Of a stretch of 64,000 bases of DNA, positions 1 to 11,629 are shown piece by piece (within the stretch, counting starts at the first letter, position 1; every line of letters begins with the position of its first letter). The stretch spans positions 107,428,054 to 107,492,053 of the forward strand of contig CM043949.1 of NCBI GenBank assembly GCA_014529385.2. Direction: 5' to 3'. Made by a program: the position numbers and the translations under genes. The DNA is from Adiantum capillus-veneris (Eukaryota; Streptophyta; Polypodiopsida; Polypodiales; Pteridaceae). The notes beneath the pieces are model-generated. The model was not told where the DNA came from. It was given only the letters and a program-made list of their open reading frames with translations, and ran no database searches.

Positions 1-286
1 AAATGGATAATTTCAAAGAAACGAGATCTTTTGCTTCTTTATCATAGTCTGTGAAACTACCCAGTCTCACATTGTCGCTGTTGCGTCCCCTGAATGTAAA
101 TTTAAATTGAGCAACCTTATCATCAAGCTGACATACAACTACACACACGAGCTGATATGGATAGTGAGAAACAATTTTGTGCAACACTATGGGACCGCTA
201 ACATACTCCAATTTAGCACCACCAACTAGTAAATGTTTTGTTTCGTTTTTTTCTTTATGTCTTGTCTCGTCCATTGGTCACGTGTG
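1..286. other. non-coding flank, nothing recognised
   Basis: AT-rich sequence with no open frame, RNA gene or transposon end that I recognise. Confidence 0.5.
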
Positions 287-487
287 CACAGATTTGCCGA
301 TTTAGGCAGTGTGTCAATGCTCATCTCGTGCAGATTCGTCGATTTAGGCAGCACCACCAACAAACTGTAGTTTCAAAATTTTTAACAATACCAAATGCAG
401 ATTCGCCAATTTAGGCAGCATTAGTGCAGATTCGCCACTTTAGGCAGCACGGCTTTTTGGTGTAGACTCGCCGGGTGAGGCAACACC
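287..487 (+). repeat. five irregularly spaced copies of a ~25-bp motif
   Basis: A motif of the form gcagattcgccgatttaggc followed by agcac occurs at about 287-311, 329-356, 396-420, 424-450 and 460-487, the last copy being more diverged. Spacing is irregular (10-45 bp), so this is not a simple tandem array. A similar half-motif (aatttaggcagcattgtg) appears alone near 38879. The function is unknown. Confidence 0.7.
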
Positions 488-1406
488 AATCACAAAATCA
501 TGTTGCAGTGGCTGGCCACCACTGTAACTGGTATGATTTTGTTACCCAGGTACATAATAAAAGTGATTTGGATTTAGACTTATATTGTGGAATTGGAACT
601 GGATTGGGATTTGGTGATTATTATGGCAGTGTTTATGTGATGAGACTTGACATTATGAGATTGATGATGAATGTGACCAATGATATCCTGATTCATCAGC
701 GTATGACATATATTGCCTATTCTAGTGGTATGGGACACTAGAATAGGTAGTATGTGGATGACGGCAGGCATAAGCTAATGTTGTTTAGTTTCATAAATTT
801 TTCTTTTATTATGTGATGTTTTTGACACAACATACTAATCACTGTTTTTGACAAGTATTGTTTGCAGATTTTTTTTTCGCAACTGAGGACAGTTGCTTTC
901 CAACGGAGAGGTATGTTATAGAAATGATATTTTATGATTTTATTACAACTGACAGGTGGAAAAGACTAGACCCAGCTTGGCCTATGCAAATGTATTTGTA
1001 TATCATGTACATTTTATTATTCAAGTGCTCTTTTATGAGCTTTGGCCAATTAAGACCGGCCGGCCAGTTTGTAACCAATTTGACCATTCAAGAAATCTAT
1101 ATAACAAATACGTGCAAGAGGGAAATGGTCACTCTTGCACGGGGGGAGATTGCACCCAGTGCTCGTGTCTATTATTCTCTCCTTCCCTCTCTTCTCTTTT
1201 GCCGTGCCAGGCGTAGCACTCCGCTCTCGGAGGTGCGCTTGCGCATGTTCTCTGCCTCTGTTCCGCTCTCTATCTCTCTCTGTTTGCATACGTCGTTGAT
1301 TATGTGCGTTGCAACGATTCAGGTATATCGATTTATCGTTTTATGGTATGTATTGTGTTATTATGAGTATTTTGCAGGGCCATCGCGCTCCCGGATGTAG
1401 CACTGG
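488..1406. other. non-coding stretch upstream of copia element A
   Basis: Open frames here are short and have no recognisable domain. Splice-like signals exist (for example tttgcag before 868 and a gt at 911), but no protein family is visible, so no gene is called. If the downstream EF-1alpha pseudogene had its 5' part here it should be recognisable, and it is not. Confidence 0.45.
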
Positions 1407-1622
1407 GTTTTCCCCCCTGGACATCTGGTGTGAAAGGACACCTTATCTCTTAGGGTCTCATATAAGCTTTGTAGCTCTGAGTTTGTATATACTCTATTAT
1501 TCTAATACAGAGAGATAGACTACAGAGATCTCGTACGCAAGCTCTGTGTCTTCTCCTTCTCCATCTTCTTTCTACTCTGAGTTGATATCTTCCTTCTGTT
1601 TCCTGTTTTATCATCTTCAACA
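1407..1622 (+). repeat. 5' LTR of copia A (matching part)
   Basis: It matches 6158-6373 with only a few substitutions. It contains a TATA-like catataagc near 1459 and ends ...cttcaaca, immediately before the primer site. Upstream of 1407 it diverges abruptly from the 3' LTR. Confidence 0.85.
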
Positions 1623-1624
1623 AT

Positions 1625-1636
1625 TGGTATCAAAGC
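1625..1636 (+). other. primer binding site of copia A (initiator tRNA-Met type)
   Basis: tggtatcaaagc lies 2 bp after the 5' LTR. It differs from the common plant copia site tggtatcagagc by one base. Confidence 0.85.
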
Positions 1637-2021
1637 AAGGTGATTTCCAGAGCCTCTACTTGCGTTATCGCGTCCGCGCGCGCAATCGCAGTTTTCAGGC
1701 AGTTTTCGAAAAATTTGCTCATGGGAGCATCCTCGACGTTTCGGGAGTATTCTGAATAGGTGACCTGAGGTTTTACCCCCCTTTTAAAGCCGTTCGAGCC
1801 CTCAGAATTTTGTTATGAGCAGCGTAGCAGAAGTTACTTTTCGGAGGCGTTTAGATCAAGAGGGTGTGCTTTTTGACAGATTTTCTTCAGGTAAACAGTT
1901 CCTTTGGGAAGCAACTTATCTTAGCTTTGTGGTGAGATTTTGTGTAGATTTTTGCTTGGATTGGAGAGGAGATTTGTGAATCTCTTGGAGGTTCTTTTGC
2001 TCTCTTGTGTGCATCCACAGT

Positions 2022-5000
2022 ATGGCTCAATCTACAGAGAAAGAGATTTTTGGTGCGTTTACATCCGAAGACAAATTGGAGGGTTCCAACTATTCTCTTT
2101 GGTCTTTTATGGCCAAAAATGTTTTGGTTGGTAAAGGATTGTGGGATTATGTATCTGGAGATGAAGTTCATCCAGGTAGCATTGCACCTGCCACGCCTGG
2201 TCGTGGTGCAGCTGTTGGTGCAGGACCCTCACAAGTCACTCCAGAGCAAAAGAGATGGGATACTAAAGATGCACAAGCTATGGCTGTGATTGCCTTAACC
2301 ATAAAGAGGACAATCACACCACATATCAGATCTTGCAGAACTTCTGAGGATGCTTGGAACACTCTGCAAGCTATGTTTGGAGGAAAAAACACTGCCAGAA
2401 TAGAGTTTTTGAAGAAACAACTTGACAAAATACAGATGGACGAAGGTGACGATATCGTCGAGCATCTTACAAAAATCAGGGATCTTAAAGAGCAATTGCT
2501 TAGCATTGATGAAGTGATTCCAGAGAAGGACTTGGTTTCCAAAACACTCAATTCACTACCACCATCTTATTTGACTTTTCAGACTTCTTTGACTCTGTCT
2601 TTGCGAGCTAATCCTGAGCCTCTTCATTTTGAAGAGTTCGTGGCTTTGCTATTGCAGGAGGATCAATCACGTAAGAACAAGTCTTTACAGGTGGATGGTA
2701 TGGATCATGCTCTTGTTGTACAGAACAAAAACAAGGGTAAAGAGAGTGCTCATCACTCCAAGTCTGGTGTAGGACAGTCTTTAGAGAAGTCTAAAGGTGA
2801 TTCCGACAAGTCCAAGAAGAAAGGTAAATGTCACTACTGCAAGAAACCTGGTCACTACATTAGTGAGTGTAAAAAGCGAATTGCTAAAGAAAAGAAGAAA
2901 GAGTCAAGTTTGGTTGTTTCAACTTCTGGTGATTCTTCTACAGCTAAAGAAGAGTCTGCAAACTTTGTGCAGGATTCTTATGCTTTCGTAGTATGTTCAG
3001 ATTTTTCTGCTTACAGTGTTGACGAGACACAAATGATTTGGTACTTTGATAGTGGTGCATCCAGGCATATTACTTCAAGGAAGGATTTGTTTTGTTCATT
3101 GAATGCAGCTCCAGCAGGAAAGAAGGTGACATGTGCAAATAATGCTTCTTATCCAATCAAAGGCGTTGGTAAGATTTTGATTACCATTTCAGATGGTTCA
3201 GATTTATGCTTGCCAAATGTCTTATATGTTCCAGGGATCAAGAAGAATTTGTTGTTTGTATCCTCTCTTGCAAAAAATGGTCATCGGGTCATTTTTGAGG
3301 ATGACAGATGTGTTGTACGAGATCGAGAGAATGGTTATTCTCTTATCACTACAGGTACGCTGGAAAATGGACTATTTGTGCTAGATCGTTATGAAAAGCA
3401 GATTCAGGTATGTATTGCAGAAACAAAGACTCAGGCCATGCAGGATGTTGAGTTGTGGCATGCTAGATTTGGCATGTTAGTTATGGCAGTTTGATGACTT
3501 TACAACGTCATAATATGGTGCATGATTTGTCTTTATTGGAGATGACACCAAGACATGTATGTGAAGGTTGCGTTCTTGGAAAGATGCACAGATTTGCATT
3601 TTCGCAGGATGGTTTAGTTAAAGGGACACGAAAGTTGCAGCTTGTACACAGTGATGTATGTGGTCCTATGAGGACGCCATCTATAGGAAACAACCTTTAT
3701 TTTGTGACCTTCATTGATAACTTTTCCAGGTTTTGTTGGGTGTATCCACTCAAAGCAAAGTCAGATGTGTTTGCAATTTTTCAACATTGTCGCCATGTTT
3801 GAAAATGAAATAGGTTGCAAAGTACAGACTCTTCGTACCGATCGAGGAGGTGAATACATGTCAGGTGTATTTAAGGATTTTTTGGGAAAGAAAGGCATTA
3901 AACACCAATGCACTATGCCATACACACCACAACAGAATGGTGTTGCAGAAAGGAAGAACAGGTCTTTAATGGAGACGGCTAGATGTATGCTCAAGGCTAA
4001 GAGTTTGCCTCATAAGCTATGGATGGAGGCAGTTGCTTGTGCAGAACATGTTTTGAACAGGTGTCCTACTCGTGCCTTGAAGACCATTACTCCATATGAA
4101 GCTTGGTATGACAGAAAACCTTCAGTCAGTTATCTTCGTGTTTTTGGTTGTCTTGCTTATGCTCACATCCCTCACCAGTTACGTGGAAAGCTTGATGATA
4201 AGGCAATCAAATGTATATTTGTGGGGTACAGTAGTGGAAGTAAAGGTTATAGACTTTACAATCCTGCTACAAACAAGATTTTTGAAAGTCGTTATGTAAT
4301 TTTTGCAGAAACTACTGCTCAACCTATGGTTGCTTTTGATGTACCTCATATGCAGACACATGATGTATTTGAAGGTTTGCTTCCTTCTTTTGTGGAGAAT
4401 CAAGAATCACAACAGGTTGATAATCTTGATCGATCTTTTGATCAGCATGTGACACCTCATGATGTAGAGGAAATTGCGCGTGAAGAGCAAGAAGTTCTCA
4501 GGGAAGAAAGAACCTTGCCTAAATGGGTTCAAAAAACTTTGCAGGATAGCAAGTTGGATGCACCATTGCCACGAAAAACATGTGCTGGTACTACTTTTGG
4601 CAGAGAGCAAGTAGATTTGGCTTGCTTTAGCACTCTTTGTGATGCAGATGAGCCTGATTCATTTGAACAAGCTTTAGAGTGTGTTCAGTGGAAAGATGCT
4701 ATACAGCAAGAAATTGATTCTATTCATAAGAATCATACATGGGATCTAGTGGACTTGCCTACAGGTAAAAACCCTATCGGTACAAAGTGGGGTTTTAAGG
4801 TAAAAAGGAAACAAGATGGTACTGTTGACAGGTACAAAGCAAGGCTTGTGGAAAAAGGCTATGCGCAACAGAAAGGCATAGATTATGATGAAACCTTTGC
4901 TCCTACTTCTCGTGCGTCCACAGTTAGATCACTAGTTGCAATTGCTGCTCATCATGGTTGGAAAGTGCATCAGTTGGATATCAAAACTGATTTTTTGAAT

Positions 5001-5886
5001 GGTGATTTGCAGGAAGAAGTTTATGTAAGTCAACCAAGTGGTTTTTTTGTAAAAGGTCAAGAGCAAAAGGTATGTAGATTGCGTAAAGCTTTGTATGGTC
5101 TCAAACAGGCTCCAAGAGAATGGTATGAGAAGATACATACTTATTTGATTGGCCAGGGATTTCAGAATAGTCCAACAGAAAGTACTTTGTATTATGCTAA
5201 CACTTTATGTGGATGATATGCTTCTTACAGGCAATACTGCAGATGAAATTGAAGCCTTTAAAGATGCTTTGAGAAAAACCTTTGAGATGTCTGATCTTGG
5301 TTTGCTACATTATTACTTGGGTATTCAGTTTGTGCAATCAGAGGATGGCATATACATGTTACAGGCAAAATATTTGCATAAAATTTTGGCCAAGTTTGGT
5401 ATGAAAAATTGTAAACCAATCTCTACACCCGTAGAAACTGGATCAAAGTTGAGCATTCACGATGCTGGAGAACCTTTTGATGTACATACTTATGCAGCAG
5501 CGGTTGGTTGCTTGATATATTTGGCAGGCAACACTCGTCCAGACATTCAATTTGGGGTTTCACAAGCAAGCAGATCTATGCACAGCCCAGGTATGCATCA
5601 TTGGCAGGCTGTGAAGCGCATACTTCATTCCACAAGTGGGAATTGTTTTTTCTTGGGAAATGCATGTATATCTTGGCTAAGCAAGAAGCAACCTACAGTG
5701 GCTACATCAACTTGTGAAGCTGAGTACAGGGCAGCTTTCACGGCAACAGTTGATTGTGTATGGATGCGCAGGTTATTGGCAGATCTTTGTGAGTGTCAAC
5801 AGGCACCCACTACCATTTTCACTGACAGTCTGAGTGCTATGGCAGTTGCAAGGAATCCAATATTTCATGCAAAACAAAGCACATAG
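2022..5886 (+). pseudogene. copia A gag-pol polyprotein, frameshifted
   Basis: Gag starts at ATG 2022 (an in-frame upstream ATG exists at 2007). A CCHC knuckle (CHYCKKPGHYISEC) is encoded near 2830, and the protease motif FDSGASRH near 3050. The frame breaks near 3480, in the GAG-pre-integrase domain, and again near 3780 inside the integrase. Integrase continues with TDRGGEY and TPQQNGVAERKN, then reverse transcriptase. A third shift near 5200 precedes the LYVDDMLL catalytic motif. In RNase H a deletion after AVKRILH removes roughly 50 codons, including the first catalytic Asp region, while the distal TCEAEYRA part remains. A further break follows codon 5886. It cannot make an intact polyprotein, but it is well preserved. 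Confidence 0.9.
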
Positions 5887-6079
5887 AGGTTCACTACCAC
5901 TATGTCAGGGAAAGGCTACATGTAGGGGAGATCACACTAACTTACTGTCCTACACAGGATAACATTGCAGATCTATTTACGAAGGCGTTATCACGAGAAA
6001 AGTTTGAAGCTTTCCGAAAAGCTTTGGGCTTACTCTCATACACATGATGATCTGCTACCTTGTACGGATTCACACTATC

Positions 6080-6094
6080 ACTACAGGGGGGATT
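6080..6094 (+). other. polypurine tract of copia A
   Basis: A purine run (acaggggggatt) directly precedes the 3' LTR start tgtagacatg, the expected site for plus-strand priming. Confidence 0.75.
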
Positions 6095-6373
6095 TGTAGA
6101 CATGTAGTAGTGTTAGTGTGTATACGCGCTTCACCAGGGACACTTTTCTCCTTCTGGGTTTTTCCCCCTGGACATCTGGTTTGAAAGGACACCTTATCTC
6201 TTAGGGTCTCATATAAGCTTTGTAGCTCTGAGTTTGTATATACTCTATTATTCTAATACAGAGAGATAGACTACAGAGATCTCATACGCAAGCTCTGTGT
6301 CTTCTCCTTCTCCATCTTCTTTCTACTTTGAGTTGCTATCTTCCTTCTGTTTCCTATTTCATCATCTTCAACA
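6095..6373 (+). repeat. 3' LTR of copia A
   Basis: About 279 bp, starting TGTAGACATG after the polypurine tract and ending TTCAACA. The last 216 bp match the 5' LTR. Confidence 0.85.
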
Positions 6374-6414
6374 CTTCCATGACCCTCGGATTGAGTGTGT
6401 GCATGCATGCATAC

Positions 6415-6564
<150 letters not shown>

Positions 6565-6565
6565 A

Positions 6566-7867
6566 CCTTCAAAGCTGAGACATTTTGACAACAAGGTATT
6601 ATTGCATCATGATTGATGCTCCTGGTCATCGTGATTTTATCAAGAATATGATCACACAAATCTCACAGGTAATTCGGTTACCCTTTACAAAGATATGTTT
6701 TCAACCTTTGCAGATATGGGTCTTATACTAAAATATTAATCAATGAGCAGGCAGACTGTGCTGTTTTGATCATTGATTCCATCACGAGAGGTGTTGAGGA
6801 AGGTATTTCAAAAGATGGGCAATCTCATGAGCATGCTTTACTAGCTTTTATGCTTGGTGTGAAGCAGATGATTTGCTGTTGTGATAAGGTAAATGATTTG
6901 CAGCTTGATTAGTGTAGATCTACCACTAGCATTGCATTGCTTTTATTTTTTTGTAGATTTTAACAAGATTGTGGTTTGTAGATGGATGCCACCACACCTA
7001 AGTATTCCAAGGCCCGGTATGATGAAATCATGAAGGAGGTATCTGCATATCTGAAGAAGGTGGGATACAACCCTGACAAAATCCCATTTGTGCCCATCTG
7101 TGGGTTTGAAGGTGACAATATGATTTGAGTGCTCTAGCAACTTTCATTGGTACAAGGGCCCCACTATATTGGAGGCTCTTGATATGATCTCGGAACCTAA
7201 GAGGCCCTATGACAAGCCTCTTCGACTGCCCCTTCATGATGTTTACAAGATTGGTGGTATTGGAATTGTACATGTTGGTCGGGTTGAGACTGGTATCAAC
7301 AAGCCTGGATTGGTCGTTACCTTCTCTCCAACTGGCCTCACCACTGAAGTGAAGTCTGTAGAAATGCATCATGAAGCCCTTCTTGAGGCTCTACTTGGTG
7401 ATAATGTTGGTTTCAATGTTAAGAATGTTGCAGTCAAGGATCTCAAACGTGGCTATGCCGCTTCTTACTCCAAGAATAGCCTTGCTAGAGAAGCTGCCAA
7501 TTTTACCTCAGTTTATTATTATGAACCACCCTGGATAGATTGGCAATGGCTATGCCCTATACTTGATTGCTTTATATCTCACATTGCTGTGAATTTTGTT
7601 GAGGTACTCACCAAGATTGATAGGCGCTCAATAAAGGAGCTTGAGAAGGAGCCGAAGTTTTTGAAGAATGGTGATGCTGGTTTTGTGAAGATGATTCCCA
7701 CTAAGCCAATCACTATGGAGACCTTTTCTGAGTACCCTCCTCTTGGAAGCTTTGCTGTTCGTGATATGAGGAAAACTGTTGTTGAAGTTATCAAGGCTAT
7801 TGAGAAGAAGGATGCCTTAGGTGCAAAGATTACTAAGTCTACTGCTGCTGCTGCCGAGAAGAAATGA
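6566..7867 (+). pseudogene. translation elongation factor EF-1alpha pseudogene, 5'-truncated, introns retained
   Basis: Strong match to plant eEF1A, the GTPase that delivers aminoacyl-tRNA to the ribosome. The N-terminal ~80 residues, including the P-loop, are missing, and homology begins just after the microsatellite. Segment one carries the G3 motif [13 protein letters not shown] intron lies at 6669-6750 and a second at 6889-6981. The third segment starts [15 protein letters not shown]. The G4 motif is DKMD instead of NKMD and the G5 region reads CGF instead of SGF. An in-frame stop at about 7126 with a nearby indel, and a compensating pair of frameshifts near 7510-7550, break the frame. 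The C-terminal domains read through to a TGA at 7865. Retained introns mean it is not a processed copy but a duplicated or broken gene. Confidence 0.93.
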
Positions 7868-9100
7868 ATCGCACTGTGCTTTGCTACCTTCATGGAGGTG
7901 GACTTTAGGTTTTTGATTAGTTCAGTACACACGTCCAGATTTTTCGTATGTTATTGTCTAGGTTTCTTCAAACTTGGGTTTTAGACAGGCAGTGGCAGGA
8001 TTTGTAGGTTGGTCTTTATGGATTTTCTATATGTACGGGTTTGTATTTTGGATTATCAATGAGCCTTTTTTTTTTGTTTTACCTTGATGTTTTGATATGT
8101 ATGTGGAGTCCTGTGCTTACATTGGTGGCTAGCCAACCAAGTGAAGCCTCCTTGTTTATGAAGTGGTAACACCTAATAATAGCCTCTTTAAAGAATCTCC
8201 CTAGGATCCAATGTTAGTCATGGCTTGAAGCACCAGAAGCAATAGTTATCAATGTTTCATGTTTGCTATCATAGTTAGGTTGACTCTTCCAATCGGGCTC
8301 TTCTACAGGTTACAATACTATGTCAAGGAGTTACTTCAAGGAGTAATTGTGCTAGTGAGAAGTTGTTATGCCATTACTAATATTAGTTGTTGTTCATCAT
8401 CTGTACTGTCCTGAAAAGCACGTTTGTAAATTTTTGTCTTTGCCACATTTGTATTGTTCATTCTAGTATTTTCCTCATGATTTGATTAACTTACTATTAG
8501 AATGCATTACTAATACAGTCTTTAAACCATGGTTTAAAATGAACTCCATGATCATGAAGTATTTTGAGGTCGCAGATCTACCACTTGCACAATACAGAAT
8601 AAATTGCATGTATCCTTGCTGGAGGTAAGGAGAACATATTGGATGTAGGTTGTAGGCAATCTGCAGCTTGTTGAACACCCTTTGCTGCATTCCATTTTTT
8701 ATTATTATTGTGCAACCTGTGTGATTTGTTTCCATGTGAAAAGAAAAACCTTTGTGCAGTCCCTTGTGATTACGCTTCATGTCAATGTATCTTGCCAACT
8801 TTGTCGCACATGGGCGGCTGGAGCGCCTATGGTGCCACATTTGGGTTGGCATACTTTGCATGTATAAGATTTTTGAAGATTTCAACACAATGCTTGGTAT
8901 TGGCATGCTCACTTGAGTGTAATGCTCTCAGTTCAAACCTATACAGTATGCTTTTGTCTCCGTCCGTTGCTTGTTGTGAGGGAAGGTGAGGGGGTTTAGC
9001 CCTATGTGTTGATCTTGTGATGGACATGGCAGACTAACCAACCTCTTTTTTCCATCTTACCTGCACCCGTCTGGGTGGACATATGCGCCTGATGCCTTGG
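7868..9100. other. EF-1alpha 3' flank and unassigned sequence
   Basis: The first few hundred bases look like the former 3' untranslated region and flank of the EF-1alpha copy (T-rich, non-coding). The remainder up to the copia LTR holds only short frames with no recognisable domain. Confidence 0.45.
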
Positions 9101-9375
9101 TGATGGTGCCGATTAGGGAGGATGGAAGCGGCTGGAAGCCATGGCAAGCAAGCTACAGAGAAAACAAGAGAGAGAAAGAGAGTGAGAGAGAGAGTTGACA
9201 CAACAAGAAAAAGACACACTCAACTTGATTGTATTCTTTTTGTGAAAAGATTACAATATATAAATCAAAGGTAGCCATGCAAAAGACTTAACCTTTAACA
9301 AACCTTTCCCTGCATGCTTTATGAGGGGAGTTTCCCACAGGCTAGACACCAGACAAAGGGCTTGAATCCCCAACA
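9101..9375 (-). repeat. 3' LTR of copia C
   Basis: On the minus strand it begins TGTTGGGGATTC after a C/G-rich polypurine tract and ends CGGCACCATCA. It contains a short imperfect GA run at 9166-9200 and, in the sense direction, a TATA-like TTTATATATTG. Confidence 0.8.
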
Positions 9376-10003
9376 ACCCCCCCCCTCAAGCCTGAACTAG
9401 ACAGACCCTCTCATGATACCTCAAATTTGTGGTGTACTCATCAACCGTGAGTTTCAGGTTCCCTCAGAACCAAGGATTTTTGGTGTATCCATAACTCGGT
9501 GCTATGATAGTAAACCCTCCCCTCGAACAGATAAGGTGTAGGTCCAAAAAATTAGCTACCACTAAATGGAGTTTTTGGTTCACTTCCAAACCTTGGGTTT
9601 AAGGTGTACCCAGTAACCTCATGAGAAGTAGAATGAAATAGGACTCGATCAAAAACTACTCATATATGGCAATGTCTATAACCCATACAATTTATTTCGA
9701 CTAAAAAACATGAAAAGAGTTGGACTAAAAAGCTTCATTGTCAACAGAATATATTGGAGATTCGGTGTCTCCCTCACCCACATGAATTTGATCTTTATCC
9801 TTTTGAAAGCATCTATTTGAAGGATGATTTGTTTTACCACAGTGAACACAAGGATTCTTCTTGAAACAGTCTATTGTCTGATGATTGTTGCACCCACAAA
9901 TGGCACAAGATCTGGTACCAATGGAAGGTCGAGATGAAGCTGAGTTAGAAGCACAATTAGTGACTACATAGGCACTGGAAGTATTAGAAGAATTGATGGG
10001 GGA

Positions 10004-11629
10004 TACTACATTGGTGTCATAAAATCTAATATCTAACCAACCCAAATGATTTTCTCATATTAAATTGATCACTTAATGTGGGAGAATAAACGGGAACGAG
10101 TGTTAAGATATAGATATGTGCTTATAGATCTATCTCAACACGGGGCCAATAGTAAAGGGGCCCAAATGGGAGATGGTCTATCAAGAGCAAGGCTAACCAA
10201 TGGAGCATAAGACCTTAGGGTTAGCTTCATTGAAGACCTCCAATAATGTGTGTAAAAGTCCTTTGACCTTAGGTAAGCTAGGGCTGAGCTTGAGGTGGGA
10301 ACCTGGCCCAAGCTCGAGGTGCTTGACCTGCTTGAGGTGCTTGTCGTGCTTGAGGTGCTTGATTAAGGTGCTTGAGGTGCTTGACTTACTCCATGCTTGA
10401 GGTGCTTGACTTGCCGCTTGATTAAGGTGCTTGAGGTGCCTTGACATGCTTGCCTGAGATGCTTGTGGGAATACCCCCTAGTCCAAGTGCTTTGTCATGC
10501 TTGATGACTAAGGTGCTTGAGCTCCTAAAGTCAAAAGCATCCCTACAAGAGGGGGGCGAGCCCTTTTCCTAGGGATTAGAGAGAGAACACACACTCACAC
10601 TCACAAGGGAAGCCCCAACTTGAAGAGGCAGCAAGGACACATGTCAGGTCCCTACCCATGTTACCTTCATCTGTTGCTTGAAGCCTATTGGCTAGGCTTC
10701 AAAGGGGTCCAATGATAAATTACTTGAATTATCTAATTGTTTTTGCATTTATCAAGTCCTCTCTCTCAAAGGGGAAAGGGGGACACTTGTCCCAAGGCTA
10801 TCCCTGTTGCTTGTAATGGCTTCTGCTTGTGATTGGCTAGGCCTAGAGGGGTCCAATGAGCTTCAAGCGTGAGCTACAAGGGGGGGTCGACCCAAGCAAG
10901 CTAGGGGGGTGCTTAGGGGGTATACTCACCCACACACACTCACAAGCACTCTCATTGTGTACTATGCAAAGTGCAAGAGCTCCCTCTCCTTCTCCAAGCA
11001 AGTAGAGGTTGAGAGCCTACACCAACACTCTTGGCTATGGAGTGCAAATCCATCCAAGAGCCATGCTTCAATGCTTGAGCTTGCCATCTATTTCTTCTTC
11101 ATTACTATGCTATTATGTATGCTAGCACAAGAGTTATGATAAGTGAGAAACTAGCTCTTTCTCGTATGAAATGTTTCTTCTTCCTCTTCCCTACCCTCAT
11201 TCCTTGCTAGCTCTCTCCACCTTCGAAGGTGTTTGAGGTCTTGGGACTGAGGCTTGGTATAGTTAAAACTTTCTTCAAGTTTAGGTTATGCTATGATGGT
11301 GATGCATGAAGCTTTCCATCTTCATTGCTTCACCTAGGTCACAAGGAACACAAAGAATGTATTGTAACAAGTCTCTCTTTATGGGAGAAATCATAATACA
11401 AATGCCTATTGGAGGGGGGACCGGCTCCACATAAATCCGATCCTCAACTGTTGTCATATTCTCTAAATTCTCTCTCTTGCAAAAGTATTGTCCATGCCAA
11501 GTTAACTAATTGCTATGATTATGTTGCTATCTTCAATTATGTCTACCCGCTATGCTCACAAAATCATTTCTTGAAAGTACTCTCATTAAATTCCGCTACT
11601 CTCAAATTGAATAGGCAAATTCCATTACA
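10004..11629 (+). repeat. solo LTR (~1.6 kb) of the Ty3 family represented at 53-58 kb
   Basis: The sequence matches, in inverted orientation, the 5' LTR at 56749-58356 over nearly its whole length, including the tandem CTTGAGGTGC block and the terminal ...ATTACA. No internal element sequence is attached, so it is a solo LTR sitting in the copia gag. The first ~10 bp differ from the expected TGTTAGAATT start, and I could not confirm a target duplication; the left edge is uncertain by about 10 bp. Confidence 0.82.
10300..10475 (+). repeat. tandem CTTGAGGTGC minisatellite inside the LTR
   Basis: Many imperfect units of cttgaggtgcttga. The same block in inverted orientation occupies about 57880-58060 in the related LTR, so it is an inherited component of this LTR family. 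Confidence 0.85.

Larger units (their letters stand above)
1407..6373 (+). mobile_element. Ty1/copia LTR retrotransposon A, nearly full length, defective
   Basis: The order is LTR, tRNA-iMet-type primer site, gag with zinc knuckle, protease, integrase, reverse transcriptase, RNase H, polypurine tract, LTR, which is the Ty1/copia order. The two LTRs are almost identical from 1407 to 1622 and from 6158 to 6373, so insertion was fairly recent. The first ~63 bp of the 3' LTR (from 6095) have no clear match upstream of 1407, so the 5' LTR is truncated or rearranged and no target duplication can be confirmed. The right edge is followed by a (TG)n(AG)n microsatellite and the EF-1alpha pseudogene. 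Confidence 0.9.

Noticed and set aside
287-487. CRISPR-like array
   Set aside because: Only five diverged copies with irregular, short spacers in a plant nuclear context, and no cas genes.
858-1400. 180-codon frame as a gene
   Set aside because: No domain, odd composition, and it runs into the copia LTR; no splice model gives a recognisable protein.
6566-7867. Functional EF-1alpha gene
   Set aside because: Missing the P-loop region, with an in-frame stop, frameshifts and a changed G4 motif.
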